Source: CAZQYC01 sp043746555 (lineage in GTDB: Bacteria; Pseudomonadota; Gammaproteobacteria; Steroidobacterales; Steroidobacteraceae). From it: a stretch of 35,803 nucleotides of DNA. A program made the translations under genes and the position numbers. The stretch spans positions 1-35,803 of the forward strand of contig JAYTQU010000256.1 in assembly GCA_043746555.1 (NCBI GenBank). Direction: 5' to 3'. This document shows positions 25,210-33,522 of this stretch, piece by piece (position 1 is the stretch's first letter; every line of letters starts with the position of its first letter). A model generated the notes under the pieces. That model had not been told where the DNA came from. It did not search any database and saw only the letters and a list, made by a program, of their open reading frames with translations.

Positions 25210-26250
25210 GTGACTGTCAATGTAGAAGGCGCTATCGCCGCCGATGCCGTGATTGTCGGTGCCGGCCCCGCGGGCTTATTCCAGATTTTCGAACTGGGGC
25301 TGCTCGGCATTAAGTCGCACATCGTCGATTCTCTTAAGCATCCCGGCGGGCAGTGCACGGAGCTGTATCCCGATAAGCCCATTTACGATATCCCGGCGTT
25401 GCCGATTGTCGGTGCCCAGGAGTTGGTGGATCGCCTTGTTCAACAAGCCAAGCCCTTCAACGCGGAGTATCACTTCGGTCAGGAAGTGAGCGTTCTTAAA
25501 GTGCTCGATGATGGTTCGTTCTATTTGGAAACCTCCACCGGCACGCGTTTTCACGCGAAGAACGTGGTGGTGGCTGCGGGCGTGGGATCGTTCCAACCGC
25601 GCCGCTTGGGAGCCCAAGGCGCGGACCCATTCGAAGGAAAGCAAATTCAATACAAGGTGCAGAACGCGGCGCTGCACCACGGTAAGAATCTGGTGATCTT
25701 CGGCGGCGGCGATTCGGCGCTCGATTGGGTGATGGACTTCACCGGTAAAGCAAAGAGTGTCACGCTCGTTCATCGGCGTTCGGATTTTCGCGGTGCGCCG
25801 GCGTCGGCGGCAAAAGTGATGGAGTTTGTCGCCGAGGGCAAGGTGAAGTTTATCGAAGGTGTAGCCGAATCGGTGATCGCCGCAGGCGATTCGTTCAACG
25901 GGATTAGAGTCAAGCGCAACGATGGCAACGCCGAAGAGGTCACAGCCGATCAGTTGCTCGTATTCTACGGCTTGCATCCGAAATTGGGTCCGATTGCGGA
26001 ATGGGGCCTGGGGCTCGACAAGCGTGCGGTGACGGTCGACACGGAAAAATTCCAATCGAATATTCCCGGCATCTTCGCGATTGGCGATATCAATACCTAT
26101 CCCGGCAAAAAGAAGCTGATTCTCTCGGGCTTTCACGAAGCTGCGCTGGCGGCGTTCGCCATTGCGGGACGCTTAAATCCCACGAAGAAAGTGCATCTGC
26201 AATACACCACGACGAGCCCGGTGATGCAGAAACGGTTGGGAGTCGGTTAG
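25210..26250 (+). CDS. Ferredoxin--NADP reductase, thioredoxin-reductase-like
   Basis: A 346-residue FAD enzyme of the FNR2 type, passing electrons between NADPH and ferredoxin or flavodoxin. I take the GTG at 25210 because GGAGAG lies 4-5 bases upstream; a GTG at 25198 would add four residues but has no ribosome binding site. The FAD motif is VIVGAGPAGLFQIFELGLLG. The NADP motif is VIFGGGDSALDWV, with HRRSDFR binding the phosphate. The second FAD motif is IFAIGDINTYPGKKKLI. There is no CxxC active site, which separates it from thioredoxin reductase. It may feed electrons to the sulfite reductase downstream; that is inference from proximity. Confidence 0.88.
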   Translation: MTVNVEGAIAADAVIVGAGPAGLFQIFELGLLGIKSHIVDSLKHPGGQCTELYPDKPIYDIPALPIVGAQELVDRLVQQAKPFNAEYHFGQEVSVLKVLDDGSFYLETSTGTRFHAKNVVVAAGVGSFQPRRLGAQGADPFEGKQIQYKVQNAALHHGKNLVIFGGGDSALDWVMDFTGKAKSVTLVHRRSDFRGAPASAAKVMEFVAEGKVKFIEGVAESVIAAGDSFNGIRVKRNDGNAEEVTADQLLVFYGLHPKLGPIAEWGLGLDKRAVTVDTEKFQSNIPGIFAIGDINTYPGKKKLILSGFHEAALAAFAIAGRLNPTKKVHLQYTTTSPVMQKRLGVG

Positions 26251-26256
26251 ATTCGG

Positions 26257-26335
26257 GACGCGAGACGCGAGACGCGATATAGTTCAGGGCAACCGAAGTG
26301 CGCTTACTCTTTCGAGTCCCGCGTCTCACGTCTCG
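26257..26335. repeat. Heptamer repeats forming an inverted repeat
   Basis: GACGCGA occurs three times in tandem (26257-26277). A complementary run, CGCGTCTCACGTCTCG (26320-26335), pairs with CGAGACGCGAGACGCG (26261-26276) with one mismatch, across a 43-base loop. It fills the gap between the reductase and tesB. There is no T-run. Confidence 0.8.
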
Positions 26336-26347
26336 ATCCTCGCTCCT

Positions 26348-27232
26348 ATGAACCAAATCCTCGCCGATCTTCTTAATATCCTCGAACTCGAGCGCATCGA
26401 GATCAATTTGTTTCGTGGCGAGAGTCGCGATATCGGTAGTCCTCAAGTGTTTGGTGGGCAGGTGCTTGGACAAGCGCTGTGGGCGGCAACTGCAACCGTT
26501 GAGCCGGATCGTTTAGTGCATTCGTTGCATGCCTATTTTTTGCGCGCCGGCAATTTCAATAAGCCCATCGTTTACGAAGTGGACCGCAGTCGTGACGGCG
26601 GGAGTTTCACCAGTCGTCGGGTGGTTGCGATTCAAGATGGCCAACAGATCTTTCACATGTCGGCGTCGTTTCAAGTTGCCGAAGAAAATCTTAATCATCA
26701 AGCGGCCATGCCCGACGTGCCGCCGCCGGAATCGCTCAAAGACGTGCGCGACTGGGTATCCAAACTGCAAGGCCGCGTACCCGACGGCATGCTCAAAGTA
26801 ATGTCGCGTGAACGGCCTTTTGAATTTCGTTCCGTCAATATGGAGCATATGATCAACCCGCTGTCGACCGTAGCCGATCGGCCGACCACCTTGCAGCAGT
26901 GGTTCAAAGCAGTGGATCACGTTCCAGATGGCGAGCCGTTGCACCGCTGCTTACTTGCCTATGCATCCGACTATTACCTGCTCTCTGCTTGTACCCTGCC
27001 ACACGGGATTCAAATGGAACGAGCGAATATGCGGGTGGCCAGCATCGATCACGCGATGTGGTTTCACCGTCCAGTGCGCGTCGATGACTGGTTGCTTTAT
27101 GTCGTCGATAGCCCGAGCGCCTCCGGTGCCCGTGGATTGGCGCGCGGCAGCATATTCAATCGCAAGGGCGAATTGGTCGCCTCGACGGCGCAGGAAGGGT
27201 TGTTTAGAAGGCTGGAGCGGCCCGGCAAATAG
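26348..27232 (+). CDS. tesB: Acyl-CoA thioesterase II
   Basis: A 294-residue double hot-dog thioesterase that hydrolyses medium- to long-chain acyl-CoA. The family fingerprint FGGQVLGQAL is near residue 35. The catalytic residues align with E. coli TesB (Asp204, Thr228, Gln278) at a constant offset of four: Asp208 in YASDYYLL, Ser232 in ASIDHAMWFHRP (Ser in place of Thr) and Gln282 in STAQEGLFR. The length matches the family. There is no clear Shine-Dalgarno; the upstream region is filled by the heptamer inverted repeat. Confidence 0.93.
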   Translation: MNQILADLLNILELERIEINLFRGESRDIGSPQVFGGQVLGQALWAATATVEPDRLVHSLHAYFLRAGNFNKPIVYEVDRSRDGGSFTSRRVVAIQDGQQIFHMSASFQVAEENLNHQAAMPDVPPPESLKDVRDWVSKLQGRVPDGMLKVMSRERPFEFRSVNMEHMINPLSTVADRPTTLQQWFKAVDHVPDGEPLHRCLLAYASDYYLLSACTLPHGIQMERANMRVASIDHAMWFHRPVRVDDWLLYVVDSPSASGARGLARGSIFNRKGELVASTAQEGLFRRLERPGK

Positions 27233-27241
27233 GTCAACCGG

Positions 27242-27328
27242 CGACTGGTAACTGGCCAGATTTGCGTAGAGGAACCGCTTTTTTTCCGATTCTGGCCAAA
27301 CGCCAGTAGCCATTCGCCAGTTGGCCAG
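27242..27328. repeat. Degenerate CTGG/GCCAG inverted word repeat
   Basis: CTGGTAACTGGCCAGA (27245-27260) pairs imperfectly (12 of 16) with TCTGGCCAAACGCCAG (27291-27306). The right side continues with further GCCAG-containing words to 27328. It lies just after tesB, mirroring the repeat before tesB. Confidence 0.6.
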
Positions 27329-27394
27329 CCCTCCGTCATCTCCTCATAGCCAATCCTTCTTTTAGGCGGTGGTCGCTGCCGGTAGAGTTCCAAT

Positions 27395-29065
27395 ATGTAT
27401 ATCTACGACAAAATCGACCAGCAAGTCGTCGACCAGCGCGTGGCGCAATATCGCGACCAGACCAAGCGATTTCTGGCCGGGCAAATTTCCGAAGACGATT
27501 TTCGCGGGCTGCGACTACGCAATGGGCTTTACATTCAAAAGCACGCTCCGATGTTGCGAGTGTCGATTCCGTATGGATTGCTGTCCAGTAAACAACTACG
27601 CATGCTCGCGCACATCGCGCGCAAGTACGACAAAGATTACGGTCACTTCACCACGCGCCAGAACATTCAGTACAACTGGCCGAAGCTTGAAGAAGTGCCC
27701 GATATTCTCGGGGACTTGGCGAGCGTCGAAATGCACGCGATTCAAACCAGCGGCAATTGCATTCGCAACGTCACGGCCGATCACTTGGCCGGCGTGAATA
27801 TCGACGAGATCGAAGATCCACGTCCGTGGTGCGAGATGGTTCGTCAATGGGCGACGCTGCATCCTGAGTTCTCGTATCTGCCGCGCAAATTCAAAATCGC
27901 GGTGACCGGCTCGCCGCAAGATCGCGCCGCATCCAAAGTGCACGACATCGGTTTGCACTTGGTGAAAAACGATAAGGGCGAAGTGGGCTTTGAAGTATTG
28001 GTTGGCGGCGGCTTGGGCCGCGCACCGATGATCGGGCATGTGATTTTCGATTACGTCGCGCCGCGCGATTTACTCGCATGTCTTGAAGCAACACTGCGCG
28101 TTTACAACTTGCAAGGGCGTCGCGACAACATTCATAAGGCGCGCGTCAAGTTCGTCGTTAAAGCCATGGGCGTGGAAAAATTCCGCGCCGCCGTGCAAGC
28201 CGAGTGGGATTTGTGCCGCGACATCGCGCCGACGCTCACCGATGCGGAGATCGCGCGTGTCAAAGCGTTCTTCAATCCGCATCCGTATCAAGCACTGGCG
28301 AACACGGACGTCACGGTCGGCAATGAAACCGAGTTCAAGACTTGGTACACGCGCAACACGCGCGCACATAAAGTGTCCGGCTATCGCGTGGTGTTTGTAT
28401 CGCTCAAGTCGCCAACTCGTCCACCCGGCGACATTACCGCCGATGAGATGAATCGCGTTGCCGAGTTGGCCGATCGATACTCGTTCGGCGAAGTGCGCTC
28501 GACGCACGATCAAAATCTCTTGCTCGCCGAAGTGAAGCAAACCGATGTGTATGCCGTCTGGCAAGCATTGAAGGCCATCGATCTCGCGCATCCGAATATC
28601 GGAACGCTCACCGACATGATTTGCTGTCCCGGATTGGACTTCTGTTCGTTGGCGAATGCCGGTTCGATCGGCGTGGCCAAGTCCATCAATGAACGCTTCG
28701 ACAATCTCGATTACTTGTACGACCTTGGCGAAATTCAACTCAAGATGTCGGGCTGCATGAACGCCTGCGGTCATCACTCCGTCGGCCACATCGGCATTCT
28801 CGGTGTCGACAAAGGCGGAGCGGAGTGGTATCAAATTACGTTGGGTGGCTCTACCGGCGGACACGATGCGTCGCTTGGCGATGTCATCGGTCCATCGGTT
28901 GCGCAGGCTGACGTTGCCGAAACCATCGACCGCATCATCAACGTGTACGTGAGCGAACGCCAAGACGGCGAGCGCTTTCTCGATACGTATCGCCGCATCG
29001 GTGTTGCTCCTTTCAAGACTCGCGTCTATGCACAAAGTCATGCGTCAAATAATAAAGCAGCGTGA
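27395..29065 (+). CDS. cysI: Assimilatory sulfite/nitrite reductase, siroheme protein
   Basis: A 556-residue siroheme and [4Fe-4S] hemoprotein that reduces sulfite to sulfide (or nitrite to ammonia) with six electrons. The ferredoxin-like half-domain repeats are visible (LRVSIPYGLLSSKQL; RVVFVSLKSP). The cluster ligands are Cys411 and Cys417 (CCPGLDFC) and Cys454 and Cys458 (SGCMNACGHH), with the family spacing C-x5-C...C-x3-C. TSGNCIRNVTAD belongs to the siroheme-binding face. Together with the adjacent DUF934 gene this is the sulfur-assimilation arrangement seen in many betaproteobacteria, so sulfite is the likelier substrate. No flavoprotein CysJ is present; electrons may come from ferredoxin. 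Confidence 0.93.
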   Translation: MYIYDKIDQQVVDQRVAQYRDQTKRFLAGQISEDDFRGLRLRNGLYIQKHAPMLRVSIPYGLLSSKQLRMLAHIARKYDKDYGHFTTRQNIQYNWPKLEEVPDILGDLASVEMHAIQTSGNCIRNVTADHLAGVNIDEIEDPRPWCEMVRQWATLHPEFSYLPRKFKIAVTGSPQDRAASKVHDIGLHLVKNDKGEVGFEVLVGGGLGRAPMIGHVIFDYVAPRDLLACLEATLRVYNLQGRRDNIHKARVKFVVKAMGVEKFRAAVQAEWDLCRDIAPTLTDAEIARVKAFFNPHPYQALANTDVTVGNETEFKTWYTRNTRAHKVSGYRVVFVSLKSPTRPPGDITADEMNRVAELADRYSFGEVRSTHDQNLLLAEVKQTDVYAVWQALKAIDLAHPNIGTLTDMICCPGLDFCSLANAGSIGVAKSINERFDNLDYLYDLGEIQLKMSGCMNACGHHSVGHIGILGVDKGGAEWYQITLGGSTGGHDASLGDVIGPSVAQADVAETIDRIINVYVSERQDGERFLDTYRRIGVAPFKTRVYAQSHASNNKAA

Positions 29066-29519
29066 GATTGTCGCCGATACATGGAAGTATGCGGACGAGG
29101 ATGTTGCAGCCGATTCTGTCATCGTGTCTTTGGCTCGATTTCAAGCAGAACGCGATCGATGGCTCGCGTCGGAAGCAAAGCTCGGTGTACGTTTATCGCC
29201 GGCCGATTCCGTCGATGTATTTGCAAACGACTTGCCGCGGATCTCGCTCGTCGCCTTTGAATTTCCCGGTATGAGCGAAGGGCGTGGCTACACCTACGCG
29301 CAGTTGCTTCGCCGCCGCTACAACTTCAAAGGTGAAATTCGCGCTGTCGGCAATATTCGACGCGACCAAGTGTTCTACATGGCCCGCTGCGGTTTCGATG
29401 CGTTTGAATTTCCTGAAGGCACGGATTTGAACGACGCGCTAATTGCCTTCAACGATTTTACGATTGCGTATCAGCCTTCGTCGGATGAGAACATAGTGCT
29501 CCACAAAAGAGCCATTTGA
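29040..29519 (+). CDS. DUF934 protein, sulfite reductase partner
   Basis: A 159-residue DUF934 protein whose ATG (29040) lies 26 bases inside the 3' end of cysI, so the two are translationally coupled. I chose this start over upstream GTG/ATG codons because it gives the usual family N-terminus MRQIIKQREIVADTW. Conserved blocks: GVRLSPADSVDVFANDLPRISLVAFEFP and EIRAVGNIRRDQVFYMARCGFDAFEFPEG (each quoted only as the family region). The family is consistently found next to cysI and is thought to help in sulfite reduction, but its biochemical role is unproven. Confidence 0.9.
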   Translation: MRQIIKQREIVADTWKYADEDVAADSVIVSLARFQAERDRWLASEAKLGVRLSPADSVDVFANDLPRISLVAFEFPGMSEGRGYTYAQLLRRRYNFKGEIRAVGNIRRDQVFYMARCGFDAFEFPEGTDLNDALIAFNDFTIAYQPSSDENIVLHKRAI

Positions 29520-29559
29520 GGTACTCGCCAGCCTGTCGTCGTTGTTCATTCTTGTTTCG

Positions 29560-29680
29560 CCGTCGCCTTGGCGTGCCAACGACATGCGGCATTTCTCTAT
29601 ACGGCGGCCGCGTATGGGCCGAGAGTAAAGTGGGTGAACAAGCGACATTTCATTTTGCGCTGCCGCCGACTCATTTGGAA
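29560..29680 (+). pseudogene. Histidine kinase C-terminal scrap
   Basis: In one + frame, with no start or upstream gene body, the sequence reads ISLYGGRVWAESKVGEQATF then HFALPPT. This is the typical end of a sensor histidine kinase ATPase domain (the G2-box region: HGGRVWAES..G.GATF.F.LP). The expected GLGLAIC..I run just before it is garbled (LGVPTTCG). Nothing of the rest of a kinase is present, so it is a remnant of about 35-40 codons left between DUF934 and the VOC gene. Confidence 0.6.
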
Positions 29681-30099
29681 AACAGTTTCGATGGGTCTTT
29701 GAACGCCTTGAATTCGAGCGCATTGCCCGAAGGATCGTAGAGAAACAGCGTTGCTTGTTCGCCGACTTCGCCTGCAAAGCGAATCCCCGGTTCAATTTCG
29801 AACTTCGCGCCAACAGCACGCAAACGGTTTGCCAGCGCATGCCATGCATCCCATTCGAGCACAACGCCGAAATGCGGCACGGGCACGTGTTTGCCATCTA
29901 CTGAATTGAAGTGCAGCGGTTCGCGCTTTGGATCGAGATGCGCGACCAATTGATGACCGAAGAAATCGAAGTCTACCCATTCATTGGAACTGCGACCTTC
30001 CGTGCAACCGAAAAGCTTGCCGTAGAACTCTCGTGCCACCGTAAGGTCATGGACTGGGATGGCGAGGTGGAAGGGAGGCGTGATAGGAGTGTTACTCAT
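29671..30099 (-). CDS. VOC (glyoxalase-fold) family protein
   Basis: A 142-residue vicinal-oxygen-chelate protein with the paired beta-alpha-beta-beta-beta modules: FHLAIPVHDLTVAREFYGKL at the start and FLYDPSGNALEFKAF near the end. Putative metal ligands are the first His, a middle His (HFGVVLEW) and the Glu of ALEFK. Family members include glyoxalases, dioxygenases and fosfomycin-type resistance proteins; the substrate is unknown here. GAGG lies about 10 bases before the ATG. It follows the radical SAM gene by six bases and is probably in its operon. Confidence 0.88.
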   Translation of the reverse strand: MSNTPITPPFHLAIPVHDLTVAREFYGKLFGCTEGRSSNEWVDFDFFGHQLVAHLDPKREPLHFNSVDGKHVPVPHFGVVLEWDAWHALANRLRAVGAKFEIEPGIRFAGEVGEQATLFLYDPSGNALEFKAFKDPSKLFSK

Positions 30100-30105
30100 G
30101 TCGTT

Positions 30106-31659
30106 TTACCTCAGAACTTCGCCGCCAACGGAGTCCGACACGTCGCGTCGATGGCGTGCTTGCCGCTGAGTTGTTGAATGTCCGCTTTGCGCCGCTGCTC
30201 GTTCATAAGAAGCAACCGTTTGCGTCAGAAACTTAGGCGCACCGCGCGCGCCGGATTCAATATAGTCGCGTGACAGCGCTTCGCGTGCGGTGTCGACGTC
30301 GATCAAGAATGCGGTAGTGATGCCGTCAAACACTAGCGTGTACAGGCGATCCAGTGCAATGCGGTGTGTTTGGCCGGTGGTGGCGAAGAGCCAATCGCTC
30401 ATTTTTAGAAAACGATCAAAAGGCGCATCGTTCAGCAGCAGAGGGCGGGTGCGGACGAACCTTCCCGAATTGCCGATCATGTCCCAGTAACGCGCGAAGC
30501 GATTCAAGCGCTGCATGGTCGCGAAGTCGATATGCGTGTTGGATAAAATGTTGTACGGCGGCTCTGGGTTGTAACGCATGTCGAACGCTTCGGTGTGCCG
30601 CGAGATCGGCGTTCCGCGTAGGCGTTTCAAGATGCCGACTTGAATTTCGTGCGGATTCAATTGCACCAGCGCGTCGAAACCGCGTCCAAAGCTTTCCACC
30701 GTCTCGCCGGGTAGTCCAACGATGAGGTCGGCGTGTAGATGTGCATGTGTATGTTCGCGGAGCCAACGCAAGTTTTCGGCAGTCTGCGCGTCGTCTTGTT
30801 TACGGGAGATGTTCTTTTGAACTTCAAGGTTCATGCTTTGAATGCCAATTTCAAATTGCAACGACCCCTCTGGAAACTTGGCGATCGAGTCTTTGAGTGC
30901 ATCGGGTAGGTGATCGGGAATCAACTCAAAATGAACGAACAAGCCTTCTGTCATTCGATCCAAAAAGAAATCCAGAATCCGCTTACTCGCCTTAATGTTC
31001 AAGTTGAAAGTGCGGTCGACGAATTTGAAATGCCGCACGCCGCGCTCAAACAGCGTATGCAACTCCGTCAAGAACGCCTCTAATTGGAACGGCCACGCCG
31101 TCTTGTCCAACGACGAGAGACAGAACTCGCACTTGAACGGACAGCCGCGCGATGCTTCAACATAGATCAATCGCGTGGCGATATCCCTTTCGGTGTACTC
31201 GCGATAGGGCATTTCCAATTGGTCCGTCTTTGGCACGGACGCTTGAATGGTTTTCTCTGCGGGACGCGCACCTGCAAGTAACTGTTTGCACAACTCTGCG
31301 AAAGCGAGATCGCCCTGACCGGCAATGACATAGTCGGCGAGCTGAACGATTCGTTGTTCCTCACTTTCATAACTGACCTCCGGTCCGCCAAGCACGACCA
31401 ACACATCGGGACGCACCGTTCTCAATAGCGCGACGACTTCCGTCGTCGGCGCGGTATTCCAGATGTACACGCCGAATCCAATAATCTTTGGATCATGAGC
31501 AAGCAGCGTCTCGACGACATCGATGGGTCGATGGTCAAGCGTGAATTCAAGCAGTTTCGCCTGTGCGCGCAGATCGCCAAGATTGGCCAATAGGTAACGT
31601 AGCCCCAGCGACGCATGAATGTACTGCGCGTTTAGAGTGGTGAGGAGAATCGGATACAT
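30106..31659 (-). CDS. B12-binding-type radical SAM protein
   Basis: A 517-residue protein with an N-terminal cobalamin-binding-like Rossmann domain (about 1-130, GGPEVSYESEEQ), a radical SAM domain with the cluster cysteines Cys173, Cys177 and Cys180 (RGCPFKCEFC), and a C-terminal DUF4080-type domain. The N-domain has no DxHxxG, so any B12 would bind base-off without a protein His, as in many class B enzymes. The reaction is unknown; relatives include methylthiotransferase-like and anaerobic-cyclase-like enzymes. The length suits the family. The tail after about 490 (SGHSTTQRQARHRRD...) is low-complexity. The VOC gene follows by six bases. Confidence 0.87.
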   Translation of the reverse strand: MYPILLTTLNAQYIHASLGLRYLLANLGDLRAQAKLLEFTLDHRPIDVVETLLAHDPKIIGFGVYIWNTAPTTEVVALLRTVRPDVLVVLGGPEVSYESEEQRIVQLADYVIAGQGDLAFAELCKQLLAGARPAEKTIQASVPKTDQLEMPYREYTERDIATRLIYVEASRGCPFKCEFCLSSLDKTAWPFQLEAFLTELHTLFERGVRHFKFVDRTFNLNIKASKRILDFFLDRMTEGLFVHFELIPDHLPDALKDSIAKFPEGSLQFEIGIQSMNLEVQKNISRKQDDAQTAENLRWLREHTHAHLHADLIVGLPGETVESFGRGFDALVQLNPHEIQVGILKRLRGTPISRHTEAFDMRYNPEPPYNILSNTHIDFATMQRLNRFARYWDMIGNSGRFVRTRPLLLNDAPFDRFLKMSDWLFATTGQTHRIALDRLYTLVFDGITTAFLIDVDTAREALSRDYIESGARGAPKFLTQTVASYERAAAQSGHSTTQRQARHRRDVSDSVGGEVLR

Positions 31660-31775
31660 CGTTGATAGAGAACGGCTGCGCCGGGACTACGCCAGAGAGT
31701 GTTTATGTGCGGGGCCGACTATATACCGGCTCGGCGAGTCCGGTGATGCTTTAAGCCTTATGCCGCGTCCGGTTT

Positions 31776-31807
31776 GAGTCTATGAGTCTCTGGGTCTCTG
31801 GATCTCG
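31776..31807. repeat. Four 8-bp tandem repeats
   Basis: GAGTCTAT, GAGTCTCT, GGGTCTCT and GGATCTCG form a degenerate octamer array just past the end of the M20 peptidase gene. Confidence 0.8.
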
Positions 31808-31809
31808 AT

Positions 31810-33243
31810 TCATTCCCGCTGTCCATGATCGAACAAAATCTTCGCCACGCACGCCGTGAGTTTCTTGCCCATATCCAAATGCAAGAATTCATTCGGGCCA
31901 TGTGCGTTCGATTGTGGGCCTAACACACCGATGATGACGAATTGCGTAGCGGGGAATTTTTCGCCGAGCATGGCCATGAAAGGAATGGTGCCGCCTTCGC
32001 CCATGAACATTGAAGGTTTACCGAAGTAAGTTTGCGATGCGTCGTTCAGTGCTCGTTCGAGCCATGGCGCAAGTGCTGGGGCGTTCCATCCGGAAGCAGG
32101 CTGCTCTGGCGTGAATTCAACTTTTGCGCCATACGGTGGGTCTTTTTCGAGCAAGGTCTTTAGCGCCTGCGATGCCGTATTTCCATTAACTGTCGCCGGT
32201 ATGCGTAACGATACTTTGACTGACGTGGCAGGGCGCAGCACATTGCCGGCATTGTCCAATGTGGGAAAGCCATCGACGCCGGTGATTGAAAGCGCTGGCC
32301 GCCAAGTTCGGTTAAGCGTTAATTCGGTCGGGTCTTGTGCTATGGGCTTCATGCCGGACACAAACGGAAATTTATCGTACACCGCAGTGCCCAATGCAAC
32401 TGCTGTTGCTTGCGCTTGCTGTCGGCGTTGCTCGGGAATCTCGGCGTGAAATTCGTTGGGCTTGATTGCGCCGGTGCGTTCGTCTTCGAGACGGCTCAAT
32501 ACCATGCGAATGACGCGAAAACTGGACGCGACAATGCCGCTCGCGTCGCCGGAATGCACGCCTTCCGTCAGTACCTGCGCGCGCAAGACACCGCCGACGA
32601 CTCCGCGTAGCGATGTGGTGGACCATAGCTGTTCGTAATTCCCGCAACCGGAATCGAGGCAAACGATCAAGCTTGGCTTGCCGATGCGTGCTGCGAGCGA
32701 TTCGATATAGTAGGGGAGGTCGTAGCTGCCGCTTTCCTCGCATGCTTCGATAAGCACAACGCAACGAGCGTGCGGTAGCTTTTGTTCATGCAGCGCGCGA
32801 ATTGCTGTCAGCGATGCAAACGCGGAGTAGCCATCGTCCGCCCCACCGCGGCCATAAAGTTTTCCATCGCGCAGAACAGGGGTCCAAGGTCCGAGACCTT
32901 CTGCCCAGCCCGTCATCTCCGGTTGTTTATCCATGTGTCCGTAGAGAACCACGGTGTCATCCTTTTTCGCGCCAATACCTGGGATCTCCATCAATATGAG
33001 CGGTGTTCTATCTGCCGGTCGCAGTACCTCAACGCGCAGCCCAGCAATCGGTTGCTCGCGACACCAGCGCTCGATCAACGCAACGGCTCGATCGATATGT
33101 CCATTGACGCGCCACTGAGCATCGAAGTGAGGCGACTTGCAAGGAATGCGAATGTATTCGATCAACCGCGGAACGATGCTGTCGTTCCACTGCGATTCGA
33201 CGAATCGAAAAGCGGATTGCGTGTCGAGGGTTGCTGTGCTCAT
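31810..33243 (-). CDS. M20 family metallopeptidase
   Basis: A 477-residue M20 peptidase (carnosinase/dipeptidase or carboxypeptidase type) using two zinc ions. The ATG at 33241-33243 (MSTATLDTQ) is preferred over an upstream in-frame start that adds 21 residues without homology. Zinc ligands: YGHMDKQPE (His, Asp), GRGGADDGYS (bridging Asp), EACEESGS (catalytic Glu and ligand Glu), LDSGCGN (Asp) and the late NEFLHL (His). A dimerisation (lid) domain sits in the middle (GVVGGVLRAQVLTEGVHSG). There is no signal peptide, so it is cytoplasmic. It could supply amino acids from dipeptides, possibly including Cys-Gly made by the adjacent gamma-glutamyltransferase; that link is inference. Confidence 0.9.
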   Translation of the reverse strand: MSTATLDTQSAFRFVESQWNDSIVPRLIEYIRIPCKSPHFDAQWRVNGHIDRAVALIERWCREQPIAGLRVEVLRPADRTPLILMEIPGIGAKKDDTVVLYGHMDKQPEMTGWAEGLGPWTPVLRDGKLYGRGGADDGYSAFASLTAIRALHEQKLPHARCVVLIEACEESGSYDLPYYIESLAARIGKPSLIVCLDSGCGNYEQLWSTTSLRGVVGGVLRAQVLTEGVHSGDASGIVASSFRVIRMVLSRLEDERTGAIKPNEFHAEIPEQRRQQAQATAVALGTAVYDKFPFVSGMKPIAQDPTELTLNRTWRPALSITGVDGFPTLDNAGNVLRPATSVKVSLRIPATVNGNTASQALKTLLEKDPPYGAKVEFTPEQPASGWNAPALAPWLERALNDASQTYFGKPSMFMGEGGTIPFMAMLGEKFPATQFVIIGVLGPQSNAHGPNEFLHLDMGKKLTACVAKILFDHGQRE

Positions 33244-33404
33244 GATTTCGGTCGGCAAGAAACTAGACAAGAATGCGATTGTGGTCGCGTGCATCGACGA
33301 GAGCAAGGGCGCAACCGACGCTGGACTTAAGCGGAATGGGCGTACCGGTTACAAGCTGATTGACGATGACCACCAGACGACTGCGTACAACATCACTCCC
33401 GATG

Positions 33405-33435
33405 AACCGGCAGTCAAAATAAACCGGCAGTCAAA
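33405..33435. repeat. 14-bp direct repeat at 17-bp spacing
   Basis: AACCGGCAGTCAAA occurs at 33405-33418 and 33422-33435. It lies in the 279-base gap between the M20 peptidase start and the gamma-glutamyltransferase end, in which I see no gene. Confidence 0.85.
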
Positions 33436-33522
33436 GCGGTGGAAACCCAAAACGGTCGAGTGAAACGAAAGTCGCGCCATCGGTGCGACATGGATAATTT
33501 CGTCCCCGGATATCCGACAGAT

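Noticed and set aside
25276..26136. Long minus-strand ORF (286 codons) across the ferredoxin reductase gene
   Set aside because: It is a frame shadow of a clearly conserved gene and has no family motifs.
28070..29041. Long minus-strand ORF (323 codons) across cysI
   Set aside because: It is antisense to a well-conserved siroheme reductase and lacks recognisable domains.
33137..33463. 108-codon plus-strand ORF between the M20 and ggt genes
   Set aside because: It overlaps the M20 5' end in antisense, and its tail is low-information repeat sequence.
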